Positions 51,601 to 61,387 of a stretch of DNA of 64,000 bases are shown one piece after another. A program made the translations under genes and the position numbers. The stretch lies in contig CANAAV010000011.1 in NCBI GenBank assembly GCA_947346365.1, positions 16,340 through 80,339 on the forward strand. The letters run 5' to 3'. The DNA is from an uncultured Flavonifractor sp. (GTDB lineage Bacteria; Bacillota; Clostridia; Oscillospirales; Oscillospiraceae). Below the pieces are notes generated by a model. The model was not told the DNA's origin. It made no database searches and was given only the letters and a program-made list of their open reading frames with translations. Every line of letters begins with the position of its first letter. Positions within the stretch are counted from its first letter, which is position 1.

Positions 51601-52446
51601 TTACAGGCGCAGCGTTTCATCCGTGACTTCACCCTTCGCCACCACATTAGTGGGCCCGGTCAAAAACAGGTTTAGGATCCGCCCATTTCCGCGGTCAAGG
51701 TCCGCGTCTATGCTCAACTGGCCTCCGGTCATGGCCGCGCACACGTTCCGGCCGCTGGCTTTGCCCTGAAGGGTGAGCACTGCCGCCACTGAGGCCGTCC
51801 CCGTACCGCAGGCATACGTAAAGTCCTCCACACCCCGCTCATAGGTGCGCTCATAGAATTGATCCGGGCCTGTCAGCTCGTAAAAATTCACGTTGGCGCC
51901 TTTGGGAAAAGCCGGATGACAGCGCAGGCTGCGGCCTAAAAGACGCAGCTTTTCTTCCGGATAGTCCCGCAGTCCGGAAAGTGGAACCACCGCGTGAGGT
52001 ACACCCGGGCAGCCCAATTCCACGTAGGCGCACTCGTAAGAAACGCCATCCACCGTGACAGGACGGCACAAATCGACAAGCGCGGGGTTGTTGAGGCGGA
52101 TGCGATAGCGGCTGCGGTCCTTCCGTATTCCAGTTACCAGCCCCGCTGTGGTCTCTACCCGCTGGCATTCTCCTGCCAGGCCGGTTTCATAGCCGTACCG
52201 GCAGATGCAGCGGGCTCCGTTGCCGCACATTTCGCCTAAGCTTCCGTCGGAGTTATAAAACACCATTCGGAAATCACCGTCGGCATGGGCGCGTTCCACA
52301 ACCATCAGACCGTCCGCCCCAATAGACAGGCGGCGCCTGCACAGCGTCCGGGCAATAGCCGCGTACTGCTCCGGCAAAATACAGGCCTTTTGGTTGTCAA
52401 TTACAATGAAATCATTCCCGGTTCCATTCATCTTCCAAAACTGCAC
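51601..52446 (-). CDS. dapF: Diaminopimelate epimerase
   Basis: 281 residues if started at the GTG at 52446, which gives the family's usual N-terminus (M)QFWKMNGTGNDF. The open frame extends 45 codons further but that part has no family match and no ribosome binding site. The two active-site Cys are in MCGNGARC (near residue 77) and in YACGTGTAS (near residue 222), as in all DapF proteins. It converts LL- to meso-diaminopimelate for lysine and peptidoglycan. Neighbour lysA catalyses the next step. Confidence 0.92.
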   Translation of the reverse strand: MQFWKMNGTGNDFIVIDNQKACILPEQYAAIARTLCRRRLSIGADGLMVVERAHADGDFRMVFYNSDGSLGEMCGNGARCICRYGYETGLAGECQRVETTAGLVTGIRKDRSRYRIRLNNPALVDLCRPVTVDGVSYECAYVELGCPGVPHAVVPLSGLRDYPEEKLRLLGRSLRCHPAFPKGANVNFYELTGPDQFYERTYERGVEDFTYACGTGTASVAAVLTLQGKASGRNVCAAMTGGQLSIDADLDRGNGRILNLFLTGPTNVVAKGEVTDETLRL

Positions 52447-52637
52447 GAAAACCGAAGCCTCTTTCCATTGAAATCTATATTTTAAAGTATGCAATTCAGG
52501 GGCCAAATGTTCCAATCTCAAGAATATTGGAGGATCGTATAAAAAATGCAGAATTTTCGCGGCATAAGTATCAGATTCCATATATCAAGTCCCTTAAAAT
52601 TCCATTTTCCAAGCCATAAAGAACGGGCGGAAAGAAA

Positions 52638-52683
52638 AATAGTTCTGATTTCAGGATGCGCTTTCCTGAAATCAGAACTATTC
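52638..52683. terminator. Long bidirectional hairpin between the sigma-54 activator and dapF
   Basis: AATAGTTCTGATTTCAGGA and its exact inverse around TGCGCTT. The stem is unusually long and AT-rich for a terminator. A-rich flank to the left gives a U-rich tail on the minus strand. Confidence 0.7.
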
Positions 52684-52723
52684 ATAAATTATGGAAGTAA
52701 TTCCGATTAACGTCTTTTACTCC

Positions 52724-54529
52724 TTATTCAATCTCATATTCCTTCATTTTCCCATAAAAAACGCTCTTTGATAAACCCAATTCCTCCATCGTCTTTGTCC
52801 GGCTGCCCCCGTAGCGGGCGAGGGTTTGGCGAATCATTTTTTCCTCCTCCCGGCGCAGCTGTTCCTTCAAAGTCAGCCGGCAGGGAGGCGTTTCCAGGCG
52901 GATGTGTTCGGCGTAGATGATGTCCGACTCGGACAGAGCCACTGCGCTCTCCAGTACGTTTTCCAGCTCCCGGATGTTCCCTGGCCAATCATAGGTCAAG
53001 ATCTTGCTGAACGCCTCGCCGGACAGTGTGCGCTTGGGTACACCGTACTTTTCCGGTATGCGCTCCATCAGGTGGTCAATCAAAAAACAAAGGTTCTCCT
53101 GACAGTCCCGCAAAGCGGGCAGCTCCAGGGAAAAAGCGCTCAGCCGGTAATAGAGGTCCTGCCGGAAGCGTCCGGCGGCCACCTCCTCTTTCAGGTTGCG
53201 GTTGGTGGCGGTCAGGATGCGCACGTCTACCGGCACCGGTTTGGTAGAGCCCACCCGGTAAATCACTTTATTTTGAATTACGTTGAGCAGCTTAGCCTGA
53301 ATATTCAGCGGAATTTCCCCGATCTCGTCCAGGAAAATAGTGCCTCCATTGGCCGCTTCAAAATATCCGGCCCTGCCCCTGGGATCAGCCCCGGTGAAGG
53401 AGCCCCCCACATACCCGAACATTTCGCTTTCAAACAGGGTCGGCGTGATGGTGGAGCAGTCCACCGTCACAAAAGGCCCCTTCCGGGGCTGGACCTGACG
53501 GAATGCCTGGGCCATAAAGGACTTTCCTGTGCCGCTTTCTCCGGTGAAAAGCACATTGCAGTCCAGCTGGGACAGCTTGTAAGCGTAGCGCCGCAGGGAG
53601 GCGCTGGCTGTGCCGAAACCCAGCAGGGAGGAAAACGCCTGCTCACCGGGCGGCGCCGCCTGCTCGCTCTCACGGTATTTCCGCTCGGCGGATTTGATGG
53701 CGTCATTGCGCTCTTGAATCGTGAGATGGATGTCCTCAATGCTGCGGAATTTTACGATAACGCCTCCCAGCTCTCCGTCCTGCCTTATGACTGGCAACAG
53801 GGAAGCCGTCAGGTTATAGCCGTTAATCTCGTAGGCCATATCCTCAAACTGGACGGCCTTACCGCTGAAAAGCTCCTCCAAATGGCGTTCAAAGAGCTCG
53901 CCCTCAAAGAATTCCTGAAAATGACAGCCGACAACCTTAATCTCACAGCCGGGTTTTTTGGCCAGATAGGGGCCCCCCCGCAGCAAGCTGCCAATGCCCT
54001 CCTTACGGGCGGAGTACCCCTTTTGCTGCCAGAATTTCACCTGCTTGGTTTTGCCATCCAGGACTACTATCTGCCCGATGGACAAAAAATAATCCAAAAT
54101 GTAGGCGGTGCCCCCTACGGTCACCGCCACCACTTTCCTGCGGATAGAAACCTGGACCGGAATCCCCTGATAGACCGTATCCAGCTCCAGAGTTTCGGTA
54201 TCTCCGCCGTGGAGGAATTTATAGACCGGCTTGCCGGCGCCGCAGTAAACGCCCACCGCCGCAAGTTGGTCGCCAGGACGCAGCTTTTTTTCATGGACGC
54301 CCAGCCGCTCCAAATCGGCGCAGGTCAGGTTTCCATCGTCGGCCCCGAGGGCGGTGTCCGCAATGACAACCAGATCTCCTGGCTCCAAACGGCCGGGACC
54401 GTGGGACCGCTCGCTGCGGTTGTATAAACCAAAATACTCTTTCGCCTGCTGATTAATGTGGGTAACGATGCCGTTTCGGTCTAATGTAAGCATTGCATGG
54501 GAAGACGCATCCATGATGCTTTGCAGCAT
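52724..54529 (-). CDS. Sigma-54-dependent transcriptional activator (PAS - AAA+ - Fis HTH)
   Basis: 601 residues from the Met at 54529 (MLQSIMDASSHA), favoured because AAGGG lies 8 bases upstream and the frame's first ATG at 54601 lacks a site and is almost at the predicted transcription start. PAS-like sensing regions occupy about 1-290. AAA+ domain: Walker A GESGTGKS, Walker B TIFLDEIGE, and the sigma-54-contact loop as GSFTGA in place of GAFTGA. A C-terminal Fis-type helix-turn-helix ends the protein (TKTMEELGLSKSVFYGKMKEY). No receiver domain, so a small molecule is probably sensed. No enhancer target is obvious nearby. Confidence 0.9.
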   Translation of the reverse strand: MLQSIMDASSHAMLTLDRNGIVTHINQQAKEYFGLYNRSERSHGPGRLEPGDLVVIADTALGADDGNLTCADLERLGVHEKKLRPGDQLAAVGVYCGAGKPVYKFLHGGDTETLELDTVYQGIPVQVSIRRKVVAVTVGGTAYILDYFLSIGQIVVLDGKTKQVKFWQQKGYSARKEGIGSLLRGGPYLAKKPGCEIKVVGCHFQEFFEGELFERHLEELFSGKAVQFEDMAYEINGYNLTASLLPVIRQDGELGGVIVKFRSIEDIHLTIQERNDAIKSAERKYRESEQAAPPGEQAFSSLLGFGTASASLRRYAYKLSQLDCNVLFTGESGTGKSFMAQAFRQVQPRKGPFVTVDCSTITPTLFESEMFGYVGGSFTGADPRGRAGYFEAANGGTIFLDEIGEIPLNIQAKLLNVIQNKVIYRVGSTKPVPVDVRILTATNRNLKEEVAAGRFRQDLYYRLSAFSLELPALRDCQENLCFLIDHLMERIPEKYGVPKRTLSGEAFSKILTYDWPGNIRELENVLESAVALSESDIIYAEHIRLETPPCRLTLKEQLRREEEKMIRQTLARYGGSRTKTMEELGLSKSVFYGKMKEYEIE

Positions 54530-54624
54530 GTCCAATGCCCTTGTGCTCCTTTCCCAATCCGGGCGGGGCGGGCCCTCTGACAGACCGGCCGCGCTATTCA
54601 TGGCTGCGTATTTTCTACGGTTCT

Positions 54625-54653
54625 ATTGTACGCTATTTTTTCCTCAGTTGCAA
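54625..54653 (-). promoter_or_regulatory. Promoter of the sigma-54 activator gene
   Basis: Minus strand TTGCAA (54653-54648), 17-base spacer, TACAAT (54630-54625). Confidence 0.55.
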
Positions 54654-54846
54654 TGTAAAGTCTGGAAATACAGTTAATGTTTGTATTGCTAAGGGCGAAA
54701 TTTCCGGTTCTTTTTGTCGATTTGGTTAAGATTTTATAGAACATCTGCCTCGCGGAAGACGCCGAAGTCCAAGGGTCCCGCAGTCTTTCCTAGTACGGCG
54801 GAAAAGAAAGAAAAACTGGAAATGGCAGTTTTCTGCCGCAGTCTAC

Positions 54847-54874
54847 TTGACAGCGGGCTTTAAGATGGTAAAAT
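54847..54874 (+). promoter_or_regulatory. Promoter of the hybrid histidine kinase gene
   Basis: TTGACA (54847-54852), 16-base spacer, TAAAAT (54869-54874), about 45-55 bases in front of the gene. Nothing else is seen in the roughly 400 bases between the two divergent genes. Confidence 0.7.
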
Positions 54875-54928
54875 TTATCCATTAGGGGTCCGGCATGATA
54901 CTTCCCGGAAAGCGATGTGAGGGCGCGT

Positions 54929-57049
54929 ATGAAAGAGCACGAAAAAAATGATACTCTGCCGTTGGAGTTAAGCGAGCGGACATTTCCGATTATCGAGCAG
55001 GTTACCACAGGGATGCCCGGAGGCTTTTTCATCTACTATGCCCATGGGAACGAGGAGCTAATCTACGCTAACCGGGCGCTGATTCAAATATTCGGCTGCG
55101 ACGGGTTGGAGGATTTCAAGCGTTATACCGGCTATACGTTCCAGGGACTGGTACACCCGGAGGATTGGATGCGGGTTTCAGAGAGCATCCAGCGGCAGAT
55201 AGAGGAAGATAACAATGAGCTGGATTATGTTGAATACCGCATTATCCGCAAAGACGGCACAACCCGCTGGATTGAGGATTATGGGCACTTTGTACATACA
55301 CAGCTTTACGGCGACGTGTTCTATGTATTTGTGGAGGACGCCACCGAACGGCATTTGAAGGAGCTCAGCGACGCGCGCACAATTCAGCTGGCCCACGAGC
55401 GTCTGGAGGTCCTGGAGCGGCTAGAGCATGAGACCACCGCGCTGCGCCTGGTGCACGAGATCCTGCGCTCGGGCATGTGGAGCATGGAATTTAACCGGCG
55501 GGGCGAAATGGTCAGCGTACTGTGGAGCCCGGAATTCCGCGCTATGCTGGGCTATCAGGATGAAGCGGATTTCCCCAATGTGCTGGAGGCGTGGTCGGAT
55601 TTAATTCACCCGGAGGACAAGCGGCGGGTGCTGAAGGCCTATTACGACGCCATTGACGATTATGCGGGAAAGAAGATCTACGACGTAGAGCTCCGGCTCT
55701 CAACCAAAAACCGGGGCTGGCGCTGGTTCCGGATGACCGGCAAGCTCTCCCGCCAGGCGGACGGCACGCCCACCACCTATGTGGGCATGTTTGTGGATAT
55801 CACGCATCAGAAGCAGACGGACGAAAAGCTGCGCGCCCAACGCAAGCTGTTGGAGCAGGCCCTGGAGCAAGCCAACCGGGCCAACCAGGCCAAAACCGTT
55901 TTTTTAAGCAATATGTCCCACGATATCCGCACCCCCATGAACGCCATTATGGGTTTTACCACCTTGGCCGCTACCCATATGGGGGATTGGGAGCAGGTGA
56001 AAGATTACCTGGGAAAAATCATGTCCTCCAGCAGGCATTTGCTCTCCCTCATCAACGATGTGCTGGATATGAGCCGCATTGAGAGCGGCAAAGTGCGCAT
56101 TGAGGAGGCGCCCTGCTATCTGCCGGACGTCTTGGACGAGCTGGAGTCCATCGTGCAGGCAGATGTCCACGCCAAGCATCTGGAATTTTCCTCTGACGCC
56201 GCGGGCTTGGTGCATGAGAGCGTCTTCTGCGACCGGCTGCGGCTGAAGCAGGCGCTGCTGAATATCCTCGGCAACGCTATAAAATTTACGCCGGCCCATG
56301 GGACGGTGAAGATCCGGGCTGCGGAGCGGAGCAGCGCCCCAGAAGGCTATGGCATTTACGAATTCACGGTGCAGGACACCGGCATTGGAATGAGCCCGGA
56401 ATTCTTACAGCACATTTTTGAGCCGTTTGAGCGGGAGCGCACCTCCACCATCAGCGGCATTCCGGGGACCGGACTGGGCATGACGATTACCAAAAATATT
56501 GTGGATCTGATGCGCGGCACAATCCAGGTAGAAAGCCAGACCGGCACAGGCAGCACCTTCACAATTTCCATCCCCCTGCGCGTGTCCAGCGGCAGCCTGG
56601 GCCAGATACAGACGCTCCCCATCGACGACGGGGAGGAGCTCCCTTTCGACGGCAAGCGGGTACTGCTGGTGGAGGACAATGAGCTCAACCAGGAAATTGC
56701 CATGACAATCCTGGAGGAGGCCGGCTTTGAGGTGGCGGTAGCCTCTAACGGCGCCGAGGCGGTGGAGCAGGTAAAGGCCTGCGCCGGCAAGCCCTATGAC
56801 TTGGTTTTAATGGATCTCCAGATGCCGGTGCTAGATGGATGCGGTGCGGCTAAGGCTATTCGCGCTCTGGACGATCCGAAATTGAGCTCCCTGCCCATCA
56901 TCGCCACGACAGCCAACGCCTTTGAGGAGGATAAACAGCGGGCGCTGGCTGCCGGAATGGACGGACATCTGGGTAAGCCTATCGAAATTGATAAGCTGAT
57001 GAATATGCTGCGTAAGGTATTGTCGGAGGAACCGCAAACGCAGAATTAA
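54929..57049 (+). CDS. Hybrid sensor histidine kinase (PAS-PAS-HisKA-HATPase-receiver)
   Basis: 706 residues from the ATG at 54929 (GTGAGGG upstream; a GTG at 54917 is an alternative). Two PAS/PAC regions (about 20-160 and 165-295; each with HPEDW or HPEDK), a coiled coil, HisKA with phosphoacceptor His in FLSNMSHDIRTPMNAI, ATPase boxes LLNILGNAIKFTP (N), DTGIGM (G1) and GTGLGMTI (G2), then a receiver domain with VLLVEDNELNQ and phospho-Asp in LVLMDLQMP. No membrane segment, so it is a cytoplasmic sensor. No output partner or Hpt gene lies next to it. Confidence 0.93.
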   Translation: MKEHEKNDTLPLELSERTFPIIEQVTTGMPGGFFIYYAHGNEELIYANRALIQIFGCDGLEDFKRYTGYTFQGLVHPEDWMRVSESIQRQIEEDNNELDYVEYRIIRKDGTTRWIEDYGHFVHTQLYGDVFYVFVEDATERHLKELSDARTIQLAHERLEVLERLEHETTALRLVHEILRSGMWSMEFNRRGEMVSVLWSPEFRAMLGYQDEADFPNVLEAWSDLIHPEDKRRVLKAYYDAIDDYAGKKIYDVELRLSTKNRGWRWFRMTGKLSRQADGTPTTYVGMFVDITHQKQTDEKLRAQRKLLEQALEQANRANQAKTVFLSNMSHDIRTPMNAIMGFTTLAATHMGDWEQVKDYLGKIMSSSRHLLSLINDVLDMSRIESGKVRIEEAPCYLPDVLDELESIVQADVHAKHLEFSSDAAGLVHESVFCDRLRLKQALLNILGNAIKFTPAHGTVKIRAAERSSAPEGYGIYEFTVQDTGIGMSPEFLQHIFEPFERERTSTISGIPGTGLGMTITKNIVDLMRGTIQVESQTGTGSTFTISIPLRVSSGSLGQIQTLPIDDGEELPFDGKRVLLVEDNELNQEIAMTILEEAGFEVAVASNGAEAVEQVKACAGKPYDLVLMDLQMPVLDGCGAAKAIRALDDPKLSSLPIIATTANAFEEDKQRALAAGMDGHLGKPIEIDKLMNMLRKVLSEEPQTQN

Positions 57050-57080
57050 TGCAGAAAAGAGCAGAGTGCCCGGCTTACAA

Positions 57081-57122
57081 AGCGCGCAGGCCGTCCCGCT
57101 TATGGCGGACGGCCTGCGCGCT
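57081..57122. terminator. Hairpin between the kinase and flavodiiron genes
   Basis: AGCGCGCAGGCCGTCC and GGACGGCCTGCGCGCT around CGCTTATGGC, followed by CTTGTCTCTT on the plus strand. It ends the kinase transcript. Confidence 0.8.
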
Positions 57123-57140
57123 CTTGTCTCTTGGGCATAA

Positions 57141-57184
57141 CGGGTTCCCCTTTCTCGCACAAAGCGGCTGAAAAGGGGAACCCG
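57141..57184 (-). terminator. Second hairpin, on the flavodiiron side
   Basis: CGGGTTCCCCTTT and AAAGGGGAACCCG around about 18 bases. It lies 39 bases beyond the flavodiiron stop. Confidence 0.65.
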
Positions 57185-57222
57185 CTGCGTTTACACGATT
57201 CTTGCCGGTCTAAACCCTTCGC

Positions 57223-58440
57223 TTATTTCAGCACGGAAGCGGCAATTGCATCAGCTAGGGCATCGATCTCCGATTCATTGTCGGCCTTGAGGGCAGAGGT
57301 GACTGTCATCTCCTCGTCCAGGACCGTCATGTGCTTGAGGCCCTCGATCTCCTCCCGCATCAGCGCGCCGGAGCGGGGCGCCCAGGAACCGCTGCCCATA
57401 ATGGCTACGGTGCGCTTTTGCAGATTCAGGGCCTTCATATCCATAAGGAAGTTGTGCATAGGCGGGAAGATGCCCAGATTATAGGTAACGCTGGCCAGCA
57501 CCAAGTGGCTGTACTTGAACAGGTCGGAGATGAGGTAGCTGACATGGGTAGAGGACACGTCGTACAGCCGGGTGTTCGTGACGCCCCGGGCGGTAAGCTT
57601 GGCCGCCAGCACCTCGGCGGCGGCCTCGGTGTTGCCGTACATGGAGGCGTAGACAATCATGACGCCCTTTTCCTCCGGCTCATAGGTGGCCCAGTGGGTA
57701 TACTTGTCAATGATATAGCCCAGGTCCTTGCGCCACACAGGCCCGTGGAGGGGACACAGATACTTGATATTCTCCAGGCCCACAATGGAGGCCGCTTTGT
57801 TCAGCAGAGCTACCACCTGTGGGCCGTACTTGCCCACAATGTTGGTGTAATACCGGCGGGCGTCATCAATCCACTCCCGGTCAAAGTCGAACTCATCGGC
57901 AAAAAGCTTGCCGTCCAAGGAGCGGAAGGAGCCGAACGCATCGGCGGAGAAGAGGACGCCGCTGGTAGTGTCAAAGGTGACCATGGCCTCGGGCCAGTGG
58001 ACCATGGGGGCGTAAACAAAGCTCACGGTGTGCTTGCCAAAGCACTTCGTGTCCCCCTCTTTGACCTCTTCAATGGCGCTGGGGTCCAGACCGAAGCCAA
58101 ACTGGTTGAGCAAGGTCACTGCCTTAGGCGAGGTGATAATTTTTACCTTGGGCCAGCGCAGGAGAATCTCCTCAATGGAAGCCGCGTGGTCAGGCTCCAC
58201 ATGGTTGATGACCAGGTAGTCCAGAGGGCGGCCATTCAAAACGGCTTTTACGTTGGCGATAAACTGCCGGCCCACCGCCCAATCAGCGGTGTCAAAAAGG
58301 ACCGTCTTCTCATCCAGCAGGACGTAAGCGTTGTAGGAGACGCCATGGTACAGGGGATGGATATTCTCAAACAGGGCCAGCCGGTGCTCATCCGCGCCTA
58401 CCCAATAAAGGCCGTCGGTGACCTCTCTGTAATTATGCAT
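57223..58440 (-). CDS. fprA: Flavodiiron protein (FprA-type O2/NO reductase)
   Basis: 405 residues. The beta-lactamase-like domain (about 1-250) has the diiron ligands in NHVEPDHAASIEE (H-x-E-x-D-H) and further His in MVHWPEAMVTFD and CPLHGPVW. The flavodoxin domain (about 255-400) starts GVMIVYASMYGNTEAAAEVL, with the FMN phosphate loop. It reduces O2 to water, or NO to N2O, with electrons from rubredoxin. Its start lies 36 bases after a gene that ends in a rubredoxin domain, which is therefore the likely donor. No rubredoxin domain of its own. Confidence 0.95.
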   Translation of the reverse strand: MHNYREVTDGLYWVGADEHRLALFENIHPLYHGVSYNAYVLLDEKTVLFDTADWAVGRQFIANVKAVLNGRPLDYLVINHVEPDHAASIEEILLRWPKVKIITSPKAVTLLNQFGFGLDPSAIEEVKEGDTKCFGKHTVSFVYAPMVHWPEAMVTFDTTSGVLFSADAFGSFRSLDGKLFADEFDFDREWIDDARRYYTNIVGKYGPQVVALLNKAASIVGLENIKYLCPLHGPVWRKDLGYIIDKYTHWATYEPEEKGVMIVYASMYGNTEAAAEVLAAKLTARGVTNTRLYDVSSTHVSYLISDLFKYSHLVLASVTYNLGIFPPMHNFLMDMKALNLQKRTVAIMGSGSWAPRSGALMREEIEGLKHMTVLDEEMTVTSALKADNESEIDALADAIAASVLK

Positions 58441-58476
58441 AAGGATAAACCTCCTTTATATTTTGTCACGGGAATT

Positions 58477-60387
58477 TTATACTTCAATCTCAATGAAACC
58501 TTCCACACCCTCGCCACAGTGGGGGCAGGTCCAACCCTCGGGCAAATCCTTGAATGCGGTGCCGGGCTTTACATCGTTCTCCGGGTCCCCTGCCAGCACA
58601 TCATATTCATGGCCGCAGCCATTGCAGATGTACAATTTCCGGGGCGGAGTGGTCTTCTTGGGCACCGCCCGCTTCATCTTCTTCATGGGCGGGGCCGGCA
58701 GCTTCTCGCCGGTGTCCAATGCCTTAGCCAGCACAGGCAGGATTTCCAGCACATCGCCCACAATACCGTAATCGCAGTTTTTAAAGATCTTGGCGTTGGG
58801 ATTGGAGTTGATTGCTACGATGCAGGATGCATCCTTGATGCCCTTCAAGTGCTGGATAGCGCCAGAGATGCCGCAGGCGATGTACAGGTTGCCCTTAAAC
58901 TTCTGACCGGACATCCCCACATAGCGGTTAAGGGGTACATATTTCAACGTCTCAGCCACAGGACGGCTGGAGCCGATGGCGGCGCCGGCGGCCTTCGCCA
59001 GATCCTCGATGAGCCTCATGTTTTTCTTCTCGCCGATCCCCTGCCCCGCAGAGACCACCCGTTCGGCCTGGGTAATGGGGGTGTCCATGGGGATGCCAAC
59101 CGTAAAGTCGTGGCCGTCTTTCTTTAAGCTGGCCACCAGGGATTCCACCTTCTCCTGAACGGTGCCATCCTTGAAGATCAGCCGCTTGCGGGCGCCGGTC
59201 TCAGGCCCCTTCTGCTGGGTAGGCGCGGCAGCAGCCTCCTTGCCCGCTTTGCCCAGGATGTGAGAGGCGATAACCACCCGCTGGATTTCATTGGTGCCCT
59301 CATAGATGGTAGTAATCTTGGCGTCCCGGTAAAAGCGCTCTACCTCCATACCCTTCAAGTAGCCGGAGCCGCCGAAGATCTGAAGGGCGTCGTTGGTAAC
59401 CTCCAGAGCAATATCGGAGGCGTACTGCTTGGCCATGGCCGACTCCATGCCGTAGGGGGTGTGAGCCTGCTTCAGCTCGGCGGCGGAGTAGATTAAGAAC
59501 CGGGCGCAGCGCAGTTTCGTCGCCATATCGGCAATTTTAAAAGCGATGTTCTGCTGCTGGCAGATAGGCTTACCGAACTGGACCCGCTCCTTAGAATACT
59601 CCACAGCGGCCTCATAGGCTCCCTGGGCGATGCCCAGGGCCTGGGCGGCAATACCGATCCGGCCGCCATCCAGCGTTGCCATGGCAATTTTAAAGCCCTG
59701 GCCCTCCTTGCCCAGCAAGTTCTCCTTTGGAATCTTGACGTTGTTAAAGTTCAGCTGGCAGGTCGCGGAGGAACGAATCCCCATTTTGTCGTAATGCTCT
59801 TCAAAGGTGAAGCCCTCCCAGCCCTTTTCCACAATGAAGGCGGAGATGCCCCGGGTTCCGATGCCGGGGGTGGTGACGGCAAACACCACGTATGTACTGG
59901 CCTCGCCGCCGTTGGTAATGAAAATCTTTTCGCCATTGAGGAGGTAGTGGTCCCCCATATCCTCAGCGGTGGTCTCCGTTCCGCCGGCGTCAGAGCCGGC
60001 GTTGGGCTCAGTGAGACCGAAAGCCCCCAGCTTTTTGCCGGAGCAAAGGTCGGGTAGATACTTTTTCTTCTGCTCTTCGCTGCCGAAGGCATGGATGGGG
60101 TAAGTGCCCAGAGAGGTATGGGCGGAAAGGATTACCCCCGCGCCGCCGTCCACCCGGGACAGCTCCTCCACGGCGATGGCGTAGCTCAAAGCGTCCAGTC
60201 CGGCGCCGCCGTACTCCTTCTCATAGGGCAGACCCATCAACCCCAGTTCGCCCATCTTCTTCACGGCCTCCGTGGGAAACTCGTTGTTTTGATCCAGCAT
60301 GAAGGCGATAGGCTTAATCTCTGCTTCGGCAAATTCTCTTACTTTGGCCCGCAACTCCTCGTGCTCCTGTGTGGTTTGATACAGCAT
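58477..60387 (-). CDS. Acyl-CoA dehydrogenase fused to EtfA FAD domain and rubredoxin
   Basis: 636 residues in three parts. Residues 1-380: acyl-CoA dehydrogenase with [26 protein letters not shown] and catalytic Glu in [10 protein letters not shown]. Residues about 400-560: the FAD-binding C-terminal domain of electron transfer flavoprotein alpha ([39 protein letters not shown]), without the N-terminal half of EtfA. Residues 585-636: rubredoxin with CNGC and CPHC. Electrons could pass acyl-CoA flavin - EtfA FAD - iron centre - flavodiiron protein encoded next. It starts 31 bases after the Rrf2 gene. No etfB is in the window. Confidence 0.93.
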   Translation of the reverse strand: MLYQTTQEHEELRAKVREFAEAEIKPIAFMLDQNNEFPTEAVKKMGELGLMGLPYEKEYGGAGLDALSYAIAVEELSRVDGGAGVILSAHTSLGTYPIHAFGSEEQKKKYLPDLCSGKKLGAFGLTEPNAGSDAGGTETTAEDMGDHYLLNGEKIFITNGGEASTYVVFAVTTPGIGTRGISAFIVEKGWEGFTFEEHYDKMGIRSSATCQLNFNNVKIPKENLLGKEGQGFKIAMATLDGGRIGIAAQALGIAQGAYEAAVEYSKERVQFGKPICQQQNIAFKIADMATKLRCARFLIYSAAELKQAHTPYGMESAMAKQYASDIALEVTNDALQIFGGSGYLKGMEVERFYRDAKITTIYEGTNEIQRVVIASHILGKAGKEAAAAPTQQKGPETGARKRLIFKDGTVQEKVESLVASLKKDGHDFTVGIPMDTPITQAERVVSAGQGIGEKKNMRLIEDLAKAAGAAIGSSRPVAETLKYVPLNRYVGMSGQKFKGNLYIACGISGAIQHLKGIKDASCIVAINSNPNAKIFKNCDYGIVGDVLEILPVLAKALDTGEKLPAPPMKKMKRAVPKKTTPPRKLYICNGCGHEYDVLAGDPENDVKPGTAFKDLPEGWTCPHCGEGVEGFIEIEV

Positions 60388-60418
60388 ACAGATCTTTCCT
60401 CCTTTATTAATAAATTTC

Positions 60419-60829
60419 CTATATTTCCTGGAAAATTACGCTTAAGGGCGTTTTGCGGAGCTCAGCATCCAATACGTTCTGAATACGGGACAGCTCCCGG
60501 CATAGACCGCACTCCTCCACGGGCCGGTTTTCGCACTGGTAATCCGGTTGCTGGCAACGGTTAATAAAAAGTGAATCTTCTAAAGCATAAAATAGATCCC
60601 ATAAATACAGCTCTTCACAGGGCCGCGCCAAGCAATAGCCTCCGCTAATCCCGCGCCGGCTGGATACCAAACCTGCGGCATGGAGATGCTTTAACATTTT
60701 TAACGTAACCGCCTTGGGCATGTGTTCTCTTTGGGCAATAGCGGCAGCGGACAGCAGCTCTTCCTGATACAGTGCGCGCAGGATTCTCAGGGCATATTCC
60801 ATCTCCCGAGTCATCAGCAAGGGGATCAC
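60419..60829 (-). CDS. Rrf2-family transcriptional regulator
   Basis: 136 residues from a GTG at 60829 (an ATG at 60814 is the alternative). N-terminal winged helix ([16 protein letters not shown] ... [20 protein letters not shown]) with the Rrf2 wing [15 protein letters not shown]. The C-terminal region carries Cys in CQQPDYQC and ECGLC, placed as the cluster ligands of IscR/NsrR-like members, so it may bind Fe-S and sense O2, NO or iron state. First gene of the operon with the ACAD fusion and the flavodiiron gene. A palindrome at its promoter suggests autoregulation. Confidence 0.9.
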   Translation of the reverse strand: MIPLLMTREMEYALRILRALYQEELLSAAAIAQREHMPKAVTLKMLKHLHAAGLVSSRRGISGGYCLARPCEELYLWDLFYALEDSLFINRCQQPDYQCENRPVEECGLCRELSRIQNVLDAELRKTPLSVIFQEI

Positions 60830-60842
60830 TCCCGTCTATACA

Positions 60843-60885
60843 GTACCTTTTTGGTACATTATAGCACAACCGTCTAATTTGTCAA
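60843..60885 (-). promoter_or_regulatory. Promoter and operator candidate of the Rrf2 operon
   Basis: Minus strand TTGACA (60885-60880), 16-base spacer, TATAAT (60863-60858), directly followed by GTACCAAAAAGGTAC (60857-60843), a palindrome with 5-base arms around the likely transcription start. A repressor bound there would block initiation. Confidence 0.8.
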
Positions 60886-61387
60886 TCTGTCTGCAAATAA
60901 AAAATTTATTTTCGGCATTTTGCCAAACGTAACAACACAGAAAATTGATATAGAGAAAATTTATTCCGCCCGTCCGCACATAAAATCAACTCCGGTCCAG
61001 GCGGTCATAGCCGTCTGGATGTAAAAAAACACGCTATATGCGAAGCCGTGTGTTTCATAATATAATTTTTTACTACAGCTTTAATGGCCTGTTCCGGCAG
61101 CACGGAGCGTTGCCGGCCTCACCGGCTCAAGCGGTTTTCAACTTTCAGGGTATAGGCGATGACATAATAGTAGCAAACAGCTGTGCTGGTATATACCCGG
61201 CGCAGCTGCTTGTAAAACAAAAACCACCGGCATTAAGGGCGTTGCCATAAGAAAACATGGAAAACCCCAGTAAAATCAATGTTTTTTAAGGGCAGCGGAA
61301 AACGGGGCGGCGCAAACAAGTGAACACCAGCACAGAAAAAGCGGGCGATGCCGGCAAGACACCGCCCGCTTTCTGCGTCCCGGCCAG

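Noticed and set aside
52447-52581. N-terminal extension of dapF
   Set aside because: DapF proteins begin at the FWKMNGTGNDF region; the 45 extra codons show no family match and no ribosome binding site.
52826-54427. A 533-codon plus-strand frame opposite the sigma-54 activator
   Set aside because: Antisense shadow in a GC-rich gene; no start signal and no domain.
57331-59127. A 598-codon plus-strand frame across the flavodiiron and ACAD-fusion genes
   Set aside because: It spans two well-supported genes and their gap on the other strand; no family pattern and no ribosome binding site.
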